38,413 nucleotides of DNA from an uncultured Spirochaetales bacterium. Its GTDB lineage: Bacteria; Spirochaetota; Spirochaetia; Treponematales; Treponemataceae. Of the stretch, positions 9,122 to 17,372 are shown one piece after another. Numbering within the stretch: the stretch's first letter is position 1; each line of letters opens with the position of its first letter. A program made the translations under genes and the position numbers. The notes under the pieces are model-generated. The model was not told the origin of the DNA. It ran no database searches and was given only the letters and a program-made list of their open reading frames with translations. Location: NCBI GenBank assembly GCA_946061495.1, contig CAMGSV010000001.1, forward strand, positions 1 to 38,413, written 5' to 3'.

Positions 9122-9385
9122 AGGGGGATGCAGACTGGTCAGCTGGATTCCTAGCTGGTTTCCAATCCCAGCAGCTCGGCAGTGGCGCTAGAGCCAATCT
9201 GTCCGTACAGAAAAAGCCTCAGCTCCTGCTGGTAGTGTCCAGAAATGCACCGTGCAAATGGCGGTGGCAAACTTCACGTATTCTTAATATTTTTTTGAAA
9301 AATAAAGGTTTTGGGGATTTATTATGTTCTATTTTTCCTATAGGATGGTAGCAGTTGATACCATCGCAGATGTTCAGGAGGCTCC
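9122..9385. other. Intergenic region with no clear gene
   Basis: No intact gene is visible. On the minus strand about 9140-9273 there is an open stretch (containing HYQQELRLFLYGQIGSSATA, ending in a stop) that looks like a protein C-terminus. It lacks a start, so it may be a gene remnant; I cannot assign it. The ribosome site CAGGAGG for the next gene is at the right end. Confidence 0.4.
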
Positions 9386-9841
9386 ATGTATCCACCCTTT
9401 TTCAATCCCTTCTTCAATTTCTCAAACAATCTGGAGGAGACAAAGACGGTTCTCAAGGATCGATTTCTCACTGAAGAGGAGACGAATTTCTTCTTTGAGA
9501 AGCTGCGGGAGTACAACCAGAAGTATTTTGTCAATATGCAGTATTGGTTCGTCAATTTCCTGGAGCGGGTGGTGCGCATGGAGAATTTCAACTTCTACAG
9601 CTACTCTCCCCTGACCTACTGGTGGGAGAACCAGTGGATAGGTTCCAAGCAAAAGCTCTCCAAGAGGCTGGGTGACGAGGGCTTCAACGCCTTCTTCATC
9701 ATGGTGGAGGATTTCATTGCGGAGGATGAGGAGCTCAGCCAGGAGGAGCGCTCCCAGCTGCAGGAAATTGCTCAGGTCTGCAAGATAAAGGCGATGAAAA
9801 ACTGGAGTCATGTTACCAGCATGCCCAGGGGAATTCTCTAG
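9386..9841 (+). CDS. Small protein of unknown function
   Basis: The product is 151 residues, rich in Phe, Tyr, Trp and acidic residues, with no signal peptide or clear membrane segment. It begins MYPPFFNPFFNFSNNLEETK and contains YSPLTYWWENQWIGSKQK and an acidic helix IAEDEELSQEERSQ. The ATG is preceded by CAGGAGGCTCC, a good ribosome site, and codon use matches neighbouring genes, which supports a real gene. I do not recognise the family. It stands alone between murJ (divergent) and citrate synthase. Confidence 0.7.
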   Translation: MYPPFFNPFFNFSNNLEETKTVLKDRFLTEEETNFFFEKLREYNQKYFVNMQYWFVNFLERVVRMENFNFYSYSPLTYWWENQWIGSKQKLSKRLGDEGFNAFFIMVEDFIAEDEELSQEERSQLQEIAQVCKIKAMKNWSHVTSMPRGIL

Positions 9842-9908
9842 AGGTGTTGTACCCTGCAATGAAATAGTTTTTTTAAACGAAAGCTTTTGGCTGGTTTTCT
9901 CTCCAGCC

Positions 9909-9937
9909 TTGCCCCCATCCTTTTTTTTAGGTATAAT
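9909..9937 (+). promoter_or_regulatory. Promoter of the citrate synthase operon
   Basis: TTGCCC (9909-9914), a 17-base spacer, then a perfect TATAAT (9932-9937). A preceding hairpin (GGCTGG/CCAGCC, about 9889-9908) may end upstream transcription. Confidence 0.65.
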
Positions 9938-9967
9938 TACGAAAAATCTATTAGAATGTAGTATGTG

Positions 9968-10037
9968 GGCAGAAGGCCTTTAGTTCTGCCGTACATCATA
10001 GTGCATCACGGCTGGTCTTTCCAGCCTTCGGGAGGAG
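9968..10037 (+). promoter_or_regulatory. Structured 5' leader of citrate synthase with ribosome site
   Basis: The leader from the promoter to the TTG start is about 100 bases. It holds two short inverted repeats: GCAGAA...TTCTGC around 9969-9988, and GGCTGG-TCTTT-CCAGCC at 10010-10026. The second ends just before the ribosome site GGGAGGAG (10030-10037). The second stem repeats the sequence of the hairpin near 9889-9908. A role in translation control is possible but unproven; no known riboswitch class is recognised. Confidence 0.4.
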
Positions 10038-10043
10038 AAAATA

Positions 10044-11402
10044 TTGGCAGATTGCTTTGAGAATCTCATCGTGCAGAAGTTGTCCCTGTTGGTGGAGCTG
10101 AACGACCCCATCGATTCCAAACTGTACCAGAAATTCGACGTGAAGCGGGGCCTGCGTTATTCTGATGGCCGTGGCGTTCTGGCGGGCCTTACCCAGATTG
10201 GAGACGTTGTTGGTTACGAGGTGGTGGAGGGCCAGAAGGTGGCTGTTCCCGGAAAGCTCATCTACCGTGGCTACAATGTGGAGGATTTGGTGCGGGATAC
10301 GGCCTCCCAGGATGAGTTTGGATTCGAGCAGACGGTGTATCTGCTGCTTTTCGGCGACCTGCCCAACAAGACCCAGCTGGAGGAATTCCGCTCCTATCTG
10401 GGTGGCCGCCGTTCCCTGCCGGACAACTTCACCGAGGACATGATCATGAAGGCCCCCTCCCCAGACATCATGAACAAGCTTGCCCGCTGCGTGCTGGCCA
10501 GCTATTCCTACGATGAGAATCCTGACGATCCTGCCATTCCCAATGTGCTGAAGCAGTGCATTGACCTGGTGGCGAAATTCTCCACCTTCTCCGCCTACGC
10601 CTACCAGGCCAAGCGGCGGTATTACGACAAGAAGAGCATGTACATCCACAATCCGGTGTCGGAGCTTTCCACAGCGGAGAACTTCCTCCGCCTCATCCGT
10701 TCCGACAAGAGCTACACCAAGCTGGAGGCGGAGGTGTTGGATCTGGCGCTGATTCTCCATGCGGAGCACGGCGGTGGAAACAACTCCTCCTTCTCCATCC
10801 ACGTGGTGTCCTCCGCCGACACCGACACCTATTCCGCCATTGCCGCCGCCGTGGGTTCCCTCAAGGGGCGCCGTCACGGTGGCGCCAACATGATGGTGAT
10901 GCAGATGATGGACGACATCAAGGCCAACGTAAAGGACTGGTCCAACGAGGCTGAAATCAAGGAGTATCTGCGAAAAATTGTCCGCAAGGAGGCCTTTGAC
11001 CGCACGGGCCTCATCTACGGCCAGGGCCACGCTGTCTACACCATCTCCGATCCTCGTGCCATCCTGCTGCGGGACAAGGCGGCGGAGCTGGCCAAGGAAA
11101 AGGACATGATGGAGGAGTACGGCCTCTACTGCGCCATCGAGCGGCTGGCCCCGGAGGTCTTTGCGGAGGAGAAGGAGAGCGACAAGCAGATTTGCACCAA
11201 CGTGGACTTCTATTCCGGCTTTGTCTACACCATGCTGAACATTCCACGGGAATTGTACACCCCCATCTTCGCCATGTCCCGCATTGCCGGCTGGGCAGCC
11301 CACCGCATCGAGGAGGTGATTGCCGGGGGGCGCATCTACCGCCCCGCCTACAAGAATGTGCTTGATCCCCGCACCTTCGTTCCCATGGAAGGGAGGAAGT
11401 AG
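10044..11402 (+). CDS. gltA: Citrate synthase family protein (citrate/2-methylcitrate synthase)
   Basis: The product is 452 residues. The family condenses acetyl-CoA (or propionyl-CoA) with oxaloacetate. The expected catalytic residues are visible: His in LHAEHGGGN, His in GRRHGGAN, and Asp in YTISDPRA, with YGQGHAVY before it. The start is TTG at 10044, 7 bases after GGAGGAG; the next in-frame ATG would remove the conserved N-terminus. No other Krebs-cycle gene is nearby, so supply of 2-oxoglutarate for glutamate is a likely but inferred role. The gene is followed 2 bases later by the rsuA-like gene. Confidence 0.9.
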   Translation: MADCFENLIVQKLSLLVELNDPIDSKLYQKFDVKRGLRYSDGRGVLAGLTQIGDVVGYEVVEGQKVAVPGKLIYRGYNVEDLVRDTASQDEFGFEQTVYLLLFGDLPNKTQLEEFRSYLGGRRSLPDNFTEDMIMKAPSPDIMNKLARCVLASYSYDENPDDPAIPNVLKQCIDLVAKFSTFSAYAYQAKRRYYDKKSMYIHNPVSELSTAENFLRLIRSDKSYTKLEAEVLDLALILHAEHGGGNNSSFSIHVVSSADTDTYSAIAAAVGSLKGRRHGGANMMVMQMMDDIKANVKDWSNEAEIKEYLRKIVRKEAFDRTGLIYGQGHAVYTISDPRAILLRDKAAELAKEKDMMEEYGLYCAIERLAPEVFAEEKESDKQICTNVDFYSGFVYTMLNIPRELYTPIFAMSRIAGWAAHRIEEVIAGGRIYRPAYKNVLDPRTFVPMEGRK

Positions 11403-11404
11403 CG

Positions 11405-12160
11405 GTGGCGGGAGAACGGCTGGACAAGGTGCTGGCAAAGCATGGTTTTGGCTCCCGAAAGGATGCCCAGAAGCTGGTGCGGCGGGAAGGTATCCTTTTG
11501 AACGGCCAGCTGTGCCGCAGTCCCGACCAGCACATCGACCTGGACACTGACATGCTGGAGGTGGCCGGACAGGTGCTGCAGCTGCGCCGCCATCTCCACC
11601 TGATGATGAACAAGTGTGGCGGGGTGGTATGTTCCGCCAAGGACGGCCTCCACCGCACCGTCTTTGACCTGCTGGAGGAGGAGCTGCGCCACCAGTTCTT
11701 GGGTGGCAGCCTCCATCTGGTGGGCCGTCTGGACATTGACACGGAAGGACTGCTGGTCTTCACCACCGATGGTACCATGACCCATCGTCTCACCTCCCCA
11801 AAGAATCATGTTACAAAGAAATATCTGGTGGGCTTGCGGGATAGGGTGGAGCGAGGCTTGCAACCGCAGCTGGTGGAGGGGTTTCGTCAGGGCATCACCA
11901 TTGCACCTGAGGGTGATGATGGTGAGCATCTATGCCAGCCTGCTGGATTGGAGTGGATTTCTGACAGGGCGTGCCACCTCACCATTACGGAGGGGCGCTA
12001 CCACCAGGTGAAGCGGATGATGGCGGCTGTGGGCAATGAGGTGGTGAGCCTCAAGCGGATAGCCATGGGTGGTCTGAATCTGGATGCCAGTCTGGGCAGC
12101 GGCCAGTACCGGGAGCTGACGGCGGAGGAGCTTGCCCTGCTGACCAACCAGGCCCATTGA
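11405..12160 (+). CDS. rsuA: RsuA-family 16S rRNA pseudouridine synthase
   Basis: The product is 251 residues. An N-terminal S4 RNA-binding domain (ERLDKVLAKHGFGSRKDAQK) is followed by the pseudouridine synthase domain. The catalytic aspartate lies in GRLDIDTEGLLVFTTDG, and the family motif EGRYHQVKRMMAAVGNEV follows. RsuA modifies U516 of 16S rRNA; RluE/RluB relatives act on 23S rRNA, so the exact target is inferred. The GTG start at 11405 lies 2 bases after the citrate synthase stop, with a ribosome site GGGAGGAAG inside the end of that gene. The two are co-transcribed, although functionally unrelated. Confidence 0.88.
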   Translation: MAGERLDKVLAKHGFGSRKDAQKLVRREGILLNGQLCRSPDQHIDLDTDMLEVAGQVLQLRRHLHLMMNKCGGVVCSAKDGLHRTVFDLLEEELRHQFLGGSLHLVGRLDIDTEGLLVFTTDGTMTHRLTSPKNHVTKKYLVGLRDRVERGLQPQLVEGFRQGITIAPEGDDGEHLCQPAGLEWISDRACHLTITEGRYHQVKRMMAAVGNEVVSLKRIAMGGLNLDASLGSGQYRELTAEELALLTNQAH

Positions 12161-12186
12161 CGGAGCTGATTTCCAGATGAAATGCA

Positions 12187-12216
12187 AGGGCTTGGAATTG
12201 CTTCCAAGCCCTCTTT
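12187..12216 (+). terminator. Terminator after the citrate synthase-rsuA operon
   Basis: An 11-bp perfect stem AGGGCTTGGAA / TTCCAAGCCCT has a 4-base loop and is followed by CTTTTGTT. It lies 26 bases after the rsuA stop. Confidence 0.88.
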
Positions 12217-12253
12217 TGTTCCTGCCGATGGTTTTTATTTTATTGTCGTATCC

Positions 12254-14845
12254 TTAGAGGGGATACTGCTTGTTCCGCAGCCGCTCCTCGAATTCCTCCT
12301 GGGACAGGGGCTTGTCAAAGTAGTAGCCCTGAATCAGGTCGCAGTCAAGCTCCTTCAGCACCTCTAATGTTTCTCGTGTCTCCACGCCCTCCGCCACAAT
12401 GTGCATGTCCAGCTCCTTTGCCATCCACACAATGTTTGTCACCACAATCTTTGACTGCCGGTTCTGGAGGATGGTGTCTATCAGGGACTTGTCCAGCTTC
12501 AGCACGTCGAATTGCAGGTTCTCCAGGAGGCTCAGGGAGGAGTAGCCGCTGCCAAAGTCGTCGATGGAGGCGGAGAAGCCCTTCTCGTTCAGCACGCGGA
12601 TGGCCTTGCTGAGCATCTTTTCGTCCTCGTTGTAGGCGGTCTCGGTGAACTCAATCTCGATGAGTTCATGGGGCAGCTGCCAGTTGTCCACGATGTTGCA
12701 GATGCGCTTGCCAATGTCTGGCATGGTGAAGTTCTGCTTGGAGAAGTTCACCGACACCTTCACTGGGTCCAGTCCCTGCTGTATCCAGGTGTCCATGGTG
12801 TTGCAGACCTGGTTCAGGATGTAGAAGTCCAGCTGCTGGATGAGGCCGGCAGACTCGCACATGGGAATGAACAGGGATGGAGGGATGAACTGCCCGTCCT
12901 TCTTCCAGCGAACCAGGGCTTCGGCACCCTTGAGCTTGTGGTCATGGACGCCCACCTTGGGCTGGTACACAATGATGAACTCCTTGTTTGCCAGAGCCTG
13001 GGGAATCTGCTGGATGTACATCATCTGGGTCAGGGTATGGTTCATGTTGGACTTGTTGTAGATGATGGTCTCATTGCTGCTGGAGTCGTTCTTCAAGGCA
13101 CCGGCAGAAAACAGGTGGCGGGCAATCTGGGAGAAGCTTTCCTCCGTGCCGTCGGGGTCGTAGGCGCCGCTTCTGACGGTGAGCTTCAGGGGAAAGTTGG
13201 TGTCCTCCGTGAGGCTGGTGAGCATCAGGTTGTTGATGAGGAAGATGTAGTATTTCAGATGGGGCTTGTTGAGGATGGCCACGAATTTGTCCGCCTCCAC
13301 ATGGAATAGCTGCTCTCCCGGCTCCAGATACCGCTGTGCTGCCTTGCTGAAATCCACCAGGATGGTGTTTGCCCCCTCATAGCCAAATCGATTGTTGAAC
13401 AGTCCGAACTGCTTGATGTCCAGCTGCACGTACACGTAGTTGGCAAAGGTGCCGTCCATAAAAAGCCGTTCAGCTGCCTTGAAGAGCATGGCCTTGTTGG
13501 GCAGTCCGGTGATGATGTCGGTGGTGGCCATCTTCATCATCATCTCTTGTCGATACTGGGTGCAGCTGTGGACGTTGTTGTATCCCTTGGCAATGGCCTC
13601 TGCCATGAGGCGGCAGCTCTTGTAGCCACAGTCCTGACAGTCGATGGTTCGGCTTGTGTCCGTGGTCTTGTACAGCTTCTGGAAGGCTTCCTCCACATCC
13701 TCTTCCCCCATCATTTTCTCAGGAATATGGAACGAATTGAAACTTCGTTGGAAATCATGAAGGTTCAGGGATGCGAATCGCCGTTGCAGCAGCTGGAGCC
13801 GTTGCCGTTCTGGAAGCCTGGGATTGTAGGGATTGTCCTTTTGTGAGAGGCAGGGAGCCGTTCGTGTTTGCAGGTTGAATTCATGGAGCACATTCTTGAT
13901 GTGGCAGTTTGCCTTGTCGGTGCCCGTTCCTGCAAGGCAGCCATGGGTGCAATCCAAGAAATCCATGAAGACATGCTCCCGGTTTTCTTTCAGCAGTCCC
14001 GCCATGGAACCCTCCTGTTCACCCAGATTGCCAAGTGCGGTCAACTGGATTCTCATGTCCCTGGTTCCCAGAAAATGGTCCATGTTTTCCTTCAGTCCAC
14101 CGGGAAAGTAGAGCCTGCCCTTTGGACCAATCCCCAGGAGGTTGAGCTTTGCAGAATAGTTGGAAATGTCCTGGTCTCCGATTCTTTCCAGCAGGTGCTT
14201 TATGGTGATGTGGTGGCTGATGTAGCCCAGGGTCTCTGGGGAACTGATTTGGTCGTAGTCGGCGATGCAGGGACTGAGATAGGCCAACCGCTCCTGGACG
14301 TTGCGGTATTTCTTCAGGTAGATTGCCAGGCTAACGGAGGGAGTGTGGATGGGGACCAGATTGGGAATCAGTTCCGGGTGAAGCTTTTCCACGTAGTTTA
14401 CCATGGAACTGCAGGTGGAGGAGATGGTGGCAGGTGCGTGCTCCTGCTGCAGATACTGGCTGTGAGCCCAGGTAACGATGTCGGAGCCAGCGGAGGCGTC
14501 GTAGAATTTCCTCACTCCCAGGGACTTGAGCCAGCCAAGAATCTGGTGGGCCTTTTCCGGGTACTGGAGCCACAGGATGGGGGATACAATGAGGGAGAGG
14601 TGGACTCCTGATTCCAGAGCCTTGAAGAAATCCTTGGTGTCGTCGGTATATTCCCGGGCTGTTTGAGGGCAGCCATCAAGACAGTGGCCACAGTGGATGC
14701 AGCGGGTGTTGTCCACAATCACATACCGCTTGCCGTTCTGGTGGACGGAAATGTTTGCTCCGGAAACTGGACAGGTGGAAATGCACCTGTTGCATCCAAT
14801 ACATTTGTCATTTGTGAAGATAACCTGTTTTTCCAGCTGTTGCAT
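12254..14845 (-). CDS. Ferredoxin/[FeFe]-hydrogenase-like sensor fused to degenerate GGDEF and intact EAL (c-di-GMP phosphodiesterase)
   Basis: The product is 863 residues. Order of domains: two 4Fe-4S motifs (C15, C18, C21, C25 and C49, C52, C55, C59); an [FeFe]-hydrogenase large-subunit-like domain (about 75-320) with the four H-cluster cysteine positions at C145, C193, C299 and C303; a further 4Fe-4S motif (C403, C406, C411, C428); a GGDEF domain (about 440-600) whose signature is EADKF at 517-521; and an EAL domain with E642-A643-L644, IDDFGSGYSSLS, LKLDKS and VAEGVETR. In catalytic hydrogenases TSCC precedes the first ligand; here it is SSTC, so the proton-relay cysteine is a threonine, as expected of a sensor. 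The lysine and glutamate of the second motif (PCxxKxxE) are Asp and Gln. The likely job is to lower c-di-GMP in response to H2 or redox state. The start is the ATG at 14845, downstream of a good promoter; the ATG at 14923 would precede the promoter. Confidence 0.85.
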   Translation of the reverse strand: MQQLEKQVIFTNDKCIGCNRCISTCPVSGANISVHQNGKRYVIVDNTRCIHCGHCLDGCPQTAREYTDDTKDFFKALESGVHLSLIVSPILWLQYPEKAHQILGWLKSLGVRKFYDASAGSDIVTWAHSQYLQQEHAPATISSTCSSMVNYVEKLHPELIPNLVPIHTPSVSLAIYLKKYRNVQERLAYLSPCIADYDQISSPETLGYISHHITIKHLLERIGDQDISNYSAKLNLLGIGPKGRLYFPGGLKENMDHFLGTRDMRIQLTALGNLGEQEGSMAGLLKENREHVFMDFLDCTHGCLAGTGTDKANCHIKNVLHEFNLQTRTAPCLSQKDNPYNPRLPERQRLQLLQRRFASLNLHDFQRSFNSFHIPEKMMGEEDVEEAFQKLYKTTDTSRTIDCQDCGYKSCRLMAEAIAKGYNNVHSCTQYRQEMMMKMATTDIITGLPNKAMLFKAAERLFMDGTFANYVYVQLDIKQFGLFNNRFGYEGANTILVDFSKAAQRYLEPGEQLFHVEADKFVAILNKPHLKYYIFLINNLMLTSLTEDTNFPLKLTVRSGAYDPDGTEESFSQIARHLFSAGALKNDSSSNETIIYNKSNMNHTLTQMMYIQQIPQALANKEFIIVYQPKVGVHDHKLKGAEALVRWKKDGQFIPPSLFIPMCESAGLIQQLDFYILNQVCNTMDTWIQQGLDPVKVSVNFSKQNFTMPDIGKRICNIVDNWQLPHELIEIEFTETAYNEDEKMLSKAIRVLNEKGFSASIDDFGSGYSSLSLLENLQFDVLKLDKSLIDTILQNRQSKIVVTNIVWMAKELDMHIVAEGVETRETLEVLKELDCDLIQGYYFDKPLSQEEFEERLRNKQYPL

Positions 14846-14873
14846 TTTGCTGCCCCCGGAGGATTTTTCACTA

Positions 14874-14902
14874 ACTCTAAGTGAAAGGAATGCTTTTGTC
14901 AA
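14874..14902 (-). promoter_or_regulatory. Promoter of the hydrogenase-like/GGDEF/EAL gene
   Basis: On the minus strand: perfect TTGACA (14902-14897), a 17-base spacer, then TAGAGT (14879-14874). Its position sets the ATG at 14845 as the start, with GGGGG about 8 bases upstream as a weak ribosome site. Confidence 0.65.
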
Positions 14903-14955
14903 CAATAGAGAAAAATTAAACATACTAAAACTATGGGAAAAATGTGTAAATCCCC

Positions 14956-14984
14956 TTCACTTTTATCTCTAAAACCATTATATT
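14956..14984 (+). promoter_or_regulatory. mnmA promoter, probably giving a leaderless transcript
   Basis: TTCACT (14956-14961), a 17-base spacer and TATATT (14979-14984). The ATG at 14991 begins 7 bases downstream, with no Shine-Dalgarno sequence between. Confidence 0.55.
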
Positions 14985-14990
14985 TAAATC

Positions 14991-16187
14991 ATGGATTGGG
15001 AAAGACTTTCTATGCCGGAGCCTGGTTCCCTGGTGGCGGTGGGTATGTCCGGCGGTGTTGACTCTACATTGACGGCCCTGCTGCTGAAGGAACGGGGGTG
15101 CCGTGTTGTCGGTGTCACCATGTCCAGCTGGATGGGGGATTTTTCTCTGCCCCCCTCCCCTGAGGGTGTGCGCTCCTCCTGCTACGGCCCGGACGAGGCT
15201 ATCGACATAGCCCAGTGCCAGGAATTGTGTCGTCAGCAGGGGCTGGAGCATCACGTCATCGATGTGCGGGATGCCTACCATCGTCACGTGCTGGACTACT
15301 TCACGGGTGAGTATCGGTGTGGCCGCACCCCCAATCCCTGCGTCAACTGCAACCGCACCATAAAGTTTGGGGCGCTGCTGGATGGAATCCGGGCAAAGGG
15401 GATTGACTTTGACTATTTCTGCACCGGCCACTATGCTGCCCTGGTTCGCCCACGGGATGATGTGCGGCTGGTTTATGAGCAGCTGGCGGTTTCTGGAGGG
15501 TCTGGACAGTGCGCTGTTGAGTCGGCTGTCAGGCCCGTGATGATATCCGCCGCCACGGACAGACGGAAGGACCAGACCTACTTCCTGTGCCGGGTTCCTT
15601 CTGCCACCCTGGAGCAGGTGCGCTTCCCCCTTTCTGCCTACACCAAGCAGGAGGTCTTCCAGATGGCCCGGGAGCGGGGGCTTGCCGCCGCAAATCGTGG
15701 TGAGAGCCAGGACTTCATCCCGGACTCCTATCTGGACATTATCTTTTCCGACCAGCCCTCCCGGCCGGGAGACATTGTGGATTTGGCGGGAAAAAAGCTG
15801 GGGGTTCACCGGGGCATCCAGTACTATACCATCGGCCAGCGGCGGGGACTGGGGGTCAGCTCCAATCGGCCCCTCTACGTCCACTCCATCGATGCAGCCA
15901 GCAACCGGGTGGTGCTTTGCGACGACGAGGATTTGCTGTGCAGCGGACTGGTGGCCACGGACTGGGTGTGGGCTGGGGACTATGCTCCCGAAGTGGCTTT
16001 CAAGGCCCAGGTGAAGATTCGCCTTGCCTCGCCAGCTGTGATGAGCACCATCCAGCCCCTGGAGGATGGCAGCTACAGGATTATGTTTGATGAGCCTCAG
16101 CGTGCAGTCGCCCCAGGGCAGGCCGCTGTAGTATATTATAATGGAATTATTTTTGGAGGCGGGATTATTTCCCGAGAAATCAGATGA
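14991..16187 (+). CDS. mnmA: tRNA-specific 2-thiouridylase MnmA
   Basis: The product is 398 residues. MnmA thiolates U34 of Lys, Glu and Gln tRNAs using ATP and persulfide sulfur. The PP-loop SGGVDSTLTALLL, the first catalytic cysteine region NPCVNCNRTIKFG, FCTGHYA and GIQYYTIGQRRGLGV are all present. The usual second catalytic cysteine (in an ESQEICF-like motif) is missing: this protein reads ESQDFIPDSYLD. A cysteine in YFLCRVP lies some 45 residues earlier. The stop overlaps the next start (ATGA), and nifS and nifU follow, so sulfur is probably handed from NifS to MnmA. An alternative start at 15012 has GGGAAAG upstream; I prefer 14991 because of the promoter geometry, but the choice is uncertain. 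Confidence 0.9.
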   Translation: MDWERLSMPEPGSLVAVGMSGGVDSTLTALLLKERGCRVVGVTMSSWMGDFSLPPSPEGVRSSCYGPDEAIDIAQCQELCRQQGLEHHVIDVRDAYHRHVLDYFTGEYRCGRTPNPCVNCNRTIKFGALLDGIRAKGIDFDYFCTGHYAALVRPRDDVRLVYEQLAVSGGSGQCAVESAVRPVMISAATDRRKDQTYFLCRVPSATLEQVRFPLSAYTKQEVFQMARERGLAAANRGESQDFIPDSYLDIIFSDQPSRPGDIVDLAGKKLGVHRGIQYYTIGQRRGLGVSSNRPLYVHSIDAASNRVVLCDDEDLLCSGLVATDWVWAGDYAPEVAFKAQVKIRLASPAVMSTIQPLEDGSYRIMFDEPQRAVAPGQAAVVYYNGIIFGGGIISREIR

Positions 16188-17350
16188 ATCGTATTTATTT
16201 CGATTACAACGCTACCACACCCCTCTCAAAGGAGGTGCTGGATTTTTATACCAAGGAACTGGCCGAATACGCCAATGGCTCCAGCCTGCACCAGGAGGGC
16301 CGTGAGGTGGCCGCATCCATTGAGAAGGCTCGGCAGCAGATTGCCAGCTTGGTGCATTGTGAGCCTGGGGAGTTGGTGTTCACCTCCGGCGGCTCAGAGT
16401 CAAACAATACCGTGTTCAATACCATGGTGGCTCTTTCCAAGAAGCGGAACAACAAGGTGGTGGTCACCACTGCCATCGAGCATCCCTGTGTACTGGAGGC
16501 CAGCCGCCGGCTGGAGGACCAGTTCGGCTTTGAGGTCATCTTCCTGCCGGTGGACGAGGCGGGCATTGTGGACATGGAAAGCTACAGGAGGGCCCTGGAG
16601 AAGAAGCCCCTGCTGGTGTCCATCATGACAGCAAACAATGAGATCGGTACTGTCCAGGATATCAAGACCCTCTGTGCCATGGCCCATGAGGTGGGAGCCC
16701 TCTTCCACACCGATGCGGTGCAGGCGGCGGGCAAGATTCCCGTTGACTTCAAGGACTGGAACGTGGACTATGCCACTCTTTCCGCCCACAAAATCTATGG
16801 CCCCAAGGGGGTGGGCGTCCTCTACGTGAAGGCAAAGACTCCCATTGAGCCGCTGATTCGTGGTGGTCATCAGGAGCATGGCCTGCGGGCGGGCACCTAC
16901 AATGGCCCTGCCATCGCCGCCTTCGGTTATGCCGCCGAGCTGGCGGGCAAGGAGCTGGAAGACTATGCCGCCCACACTGGAAGGCTGCGTCAGAAGCTGA
17001 AGGATGGACTTTTGAAGGCGGTTCCCAGTATCCGCATCAATGGCCACGACACCCAGGTGCTGCCCAACACCCTCAACGTCTCCTTCCCTGGAGCCGAGGG
17101 CGAGGCAATCCTCCTGTATCTGGATTTGCTGGGAGTTGCCGCCTCCACTGGCTCCGCCTGTGCTTCCGCCAGCTTGGATCCCTCCCACGTGCTGATGGCC
17201 ACTGGCCTTGGCCCTGAGCTGGCCCACGGCTCCATTCGGTTCAGTTTTGGCAAATATAATACAGAAGAAGAAGTGGACTACGTTCTGGAGCATTTCCCGC
17301 CGGTAATCCAGCGGCTCAGGATGATGTCCACCGTATCATACAACGACTAA
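16184..17350 (+). CDS. nifS: Cysteine desulfurase (NifS/IscS family)
   Basis: This 388-residue PLP enzyme takes sulfur from cysteine as an enzyme-bound persulfide and leaves alanine. The N-terminus IYFDYNATTPLSKEVLDF, GGSESNNTV, the PLP lysine in LSAHKIYGPKGVG (near residue 205) and the active-site cysteine in STGSACASASLDPSHVL (near residue 325) are all present. The start overlaps the mnmA stop by 4 bases. With mnmA upstream and a NifU-type scaffold 22 bases downstream, it serves both tRNA thiolation and Fe-S assembly. Confidence 0.95.
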   Translation: MNRIYFDYNATTPLSKEVLDFYTKELAEYANGSSLHQEGREVAASIEKARQQIASLVHCEPGELVFTSGGSESNNTVFNTMVALSKKRNNKVVVTTAIEHPCVLEASRRLEDQFGFEVIFLPVDEAGIVDMESYRRALEKKPLLVSIMTANNEIGTVQDIKTLCAMAHEVGALFHTDAVQAAGKIPVDFKDWNVDYATLSAHKIYGPKGVGVLYVKAKTPIEPLIRGGHQEHGLRAGTYNGPAIAAFGYAAELAGKELEDYAAHTGRLRQKLKDGLLKAVPSIRINGHDTQVLPNTLNVSFPGAEGEAILLYLDLLGVAASTGSACASASLDPSHVLMATGLGPELAHGSIRFSFGKYNTEEEVDYVLEHFPPVIQRLRMMSTVSYND

Positions 17351-17372
17351 GAGAGAAGGAAGGAATAGAAAG

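Noticed and set aside
9842..10043. Known riboswitch before citrate synthase
   Set aside because: Two small hairpins are present but they match no riboswitch class that I can recognise.
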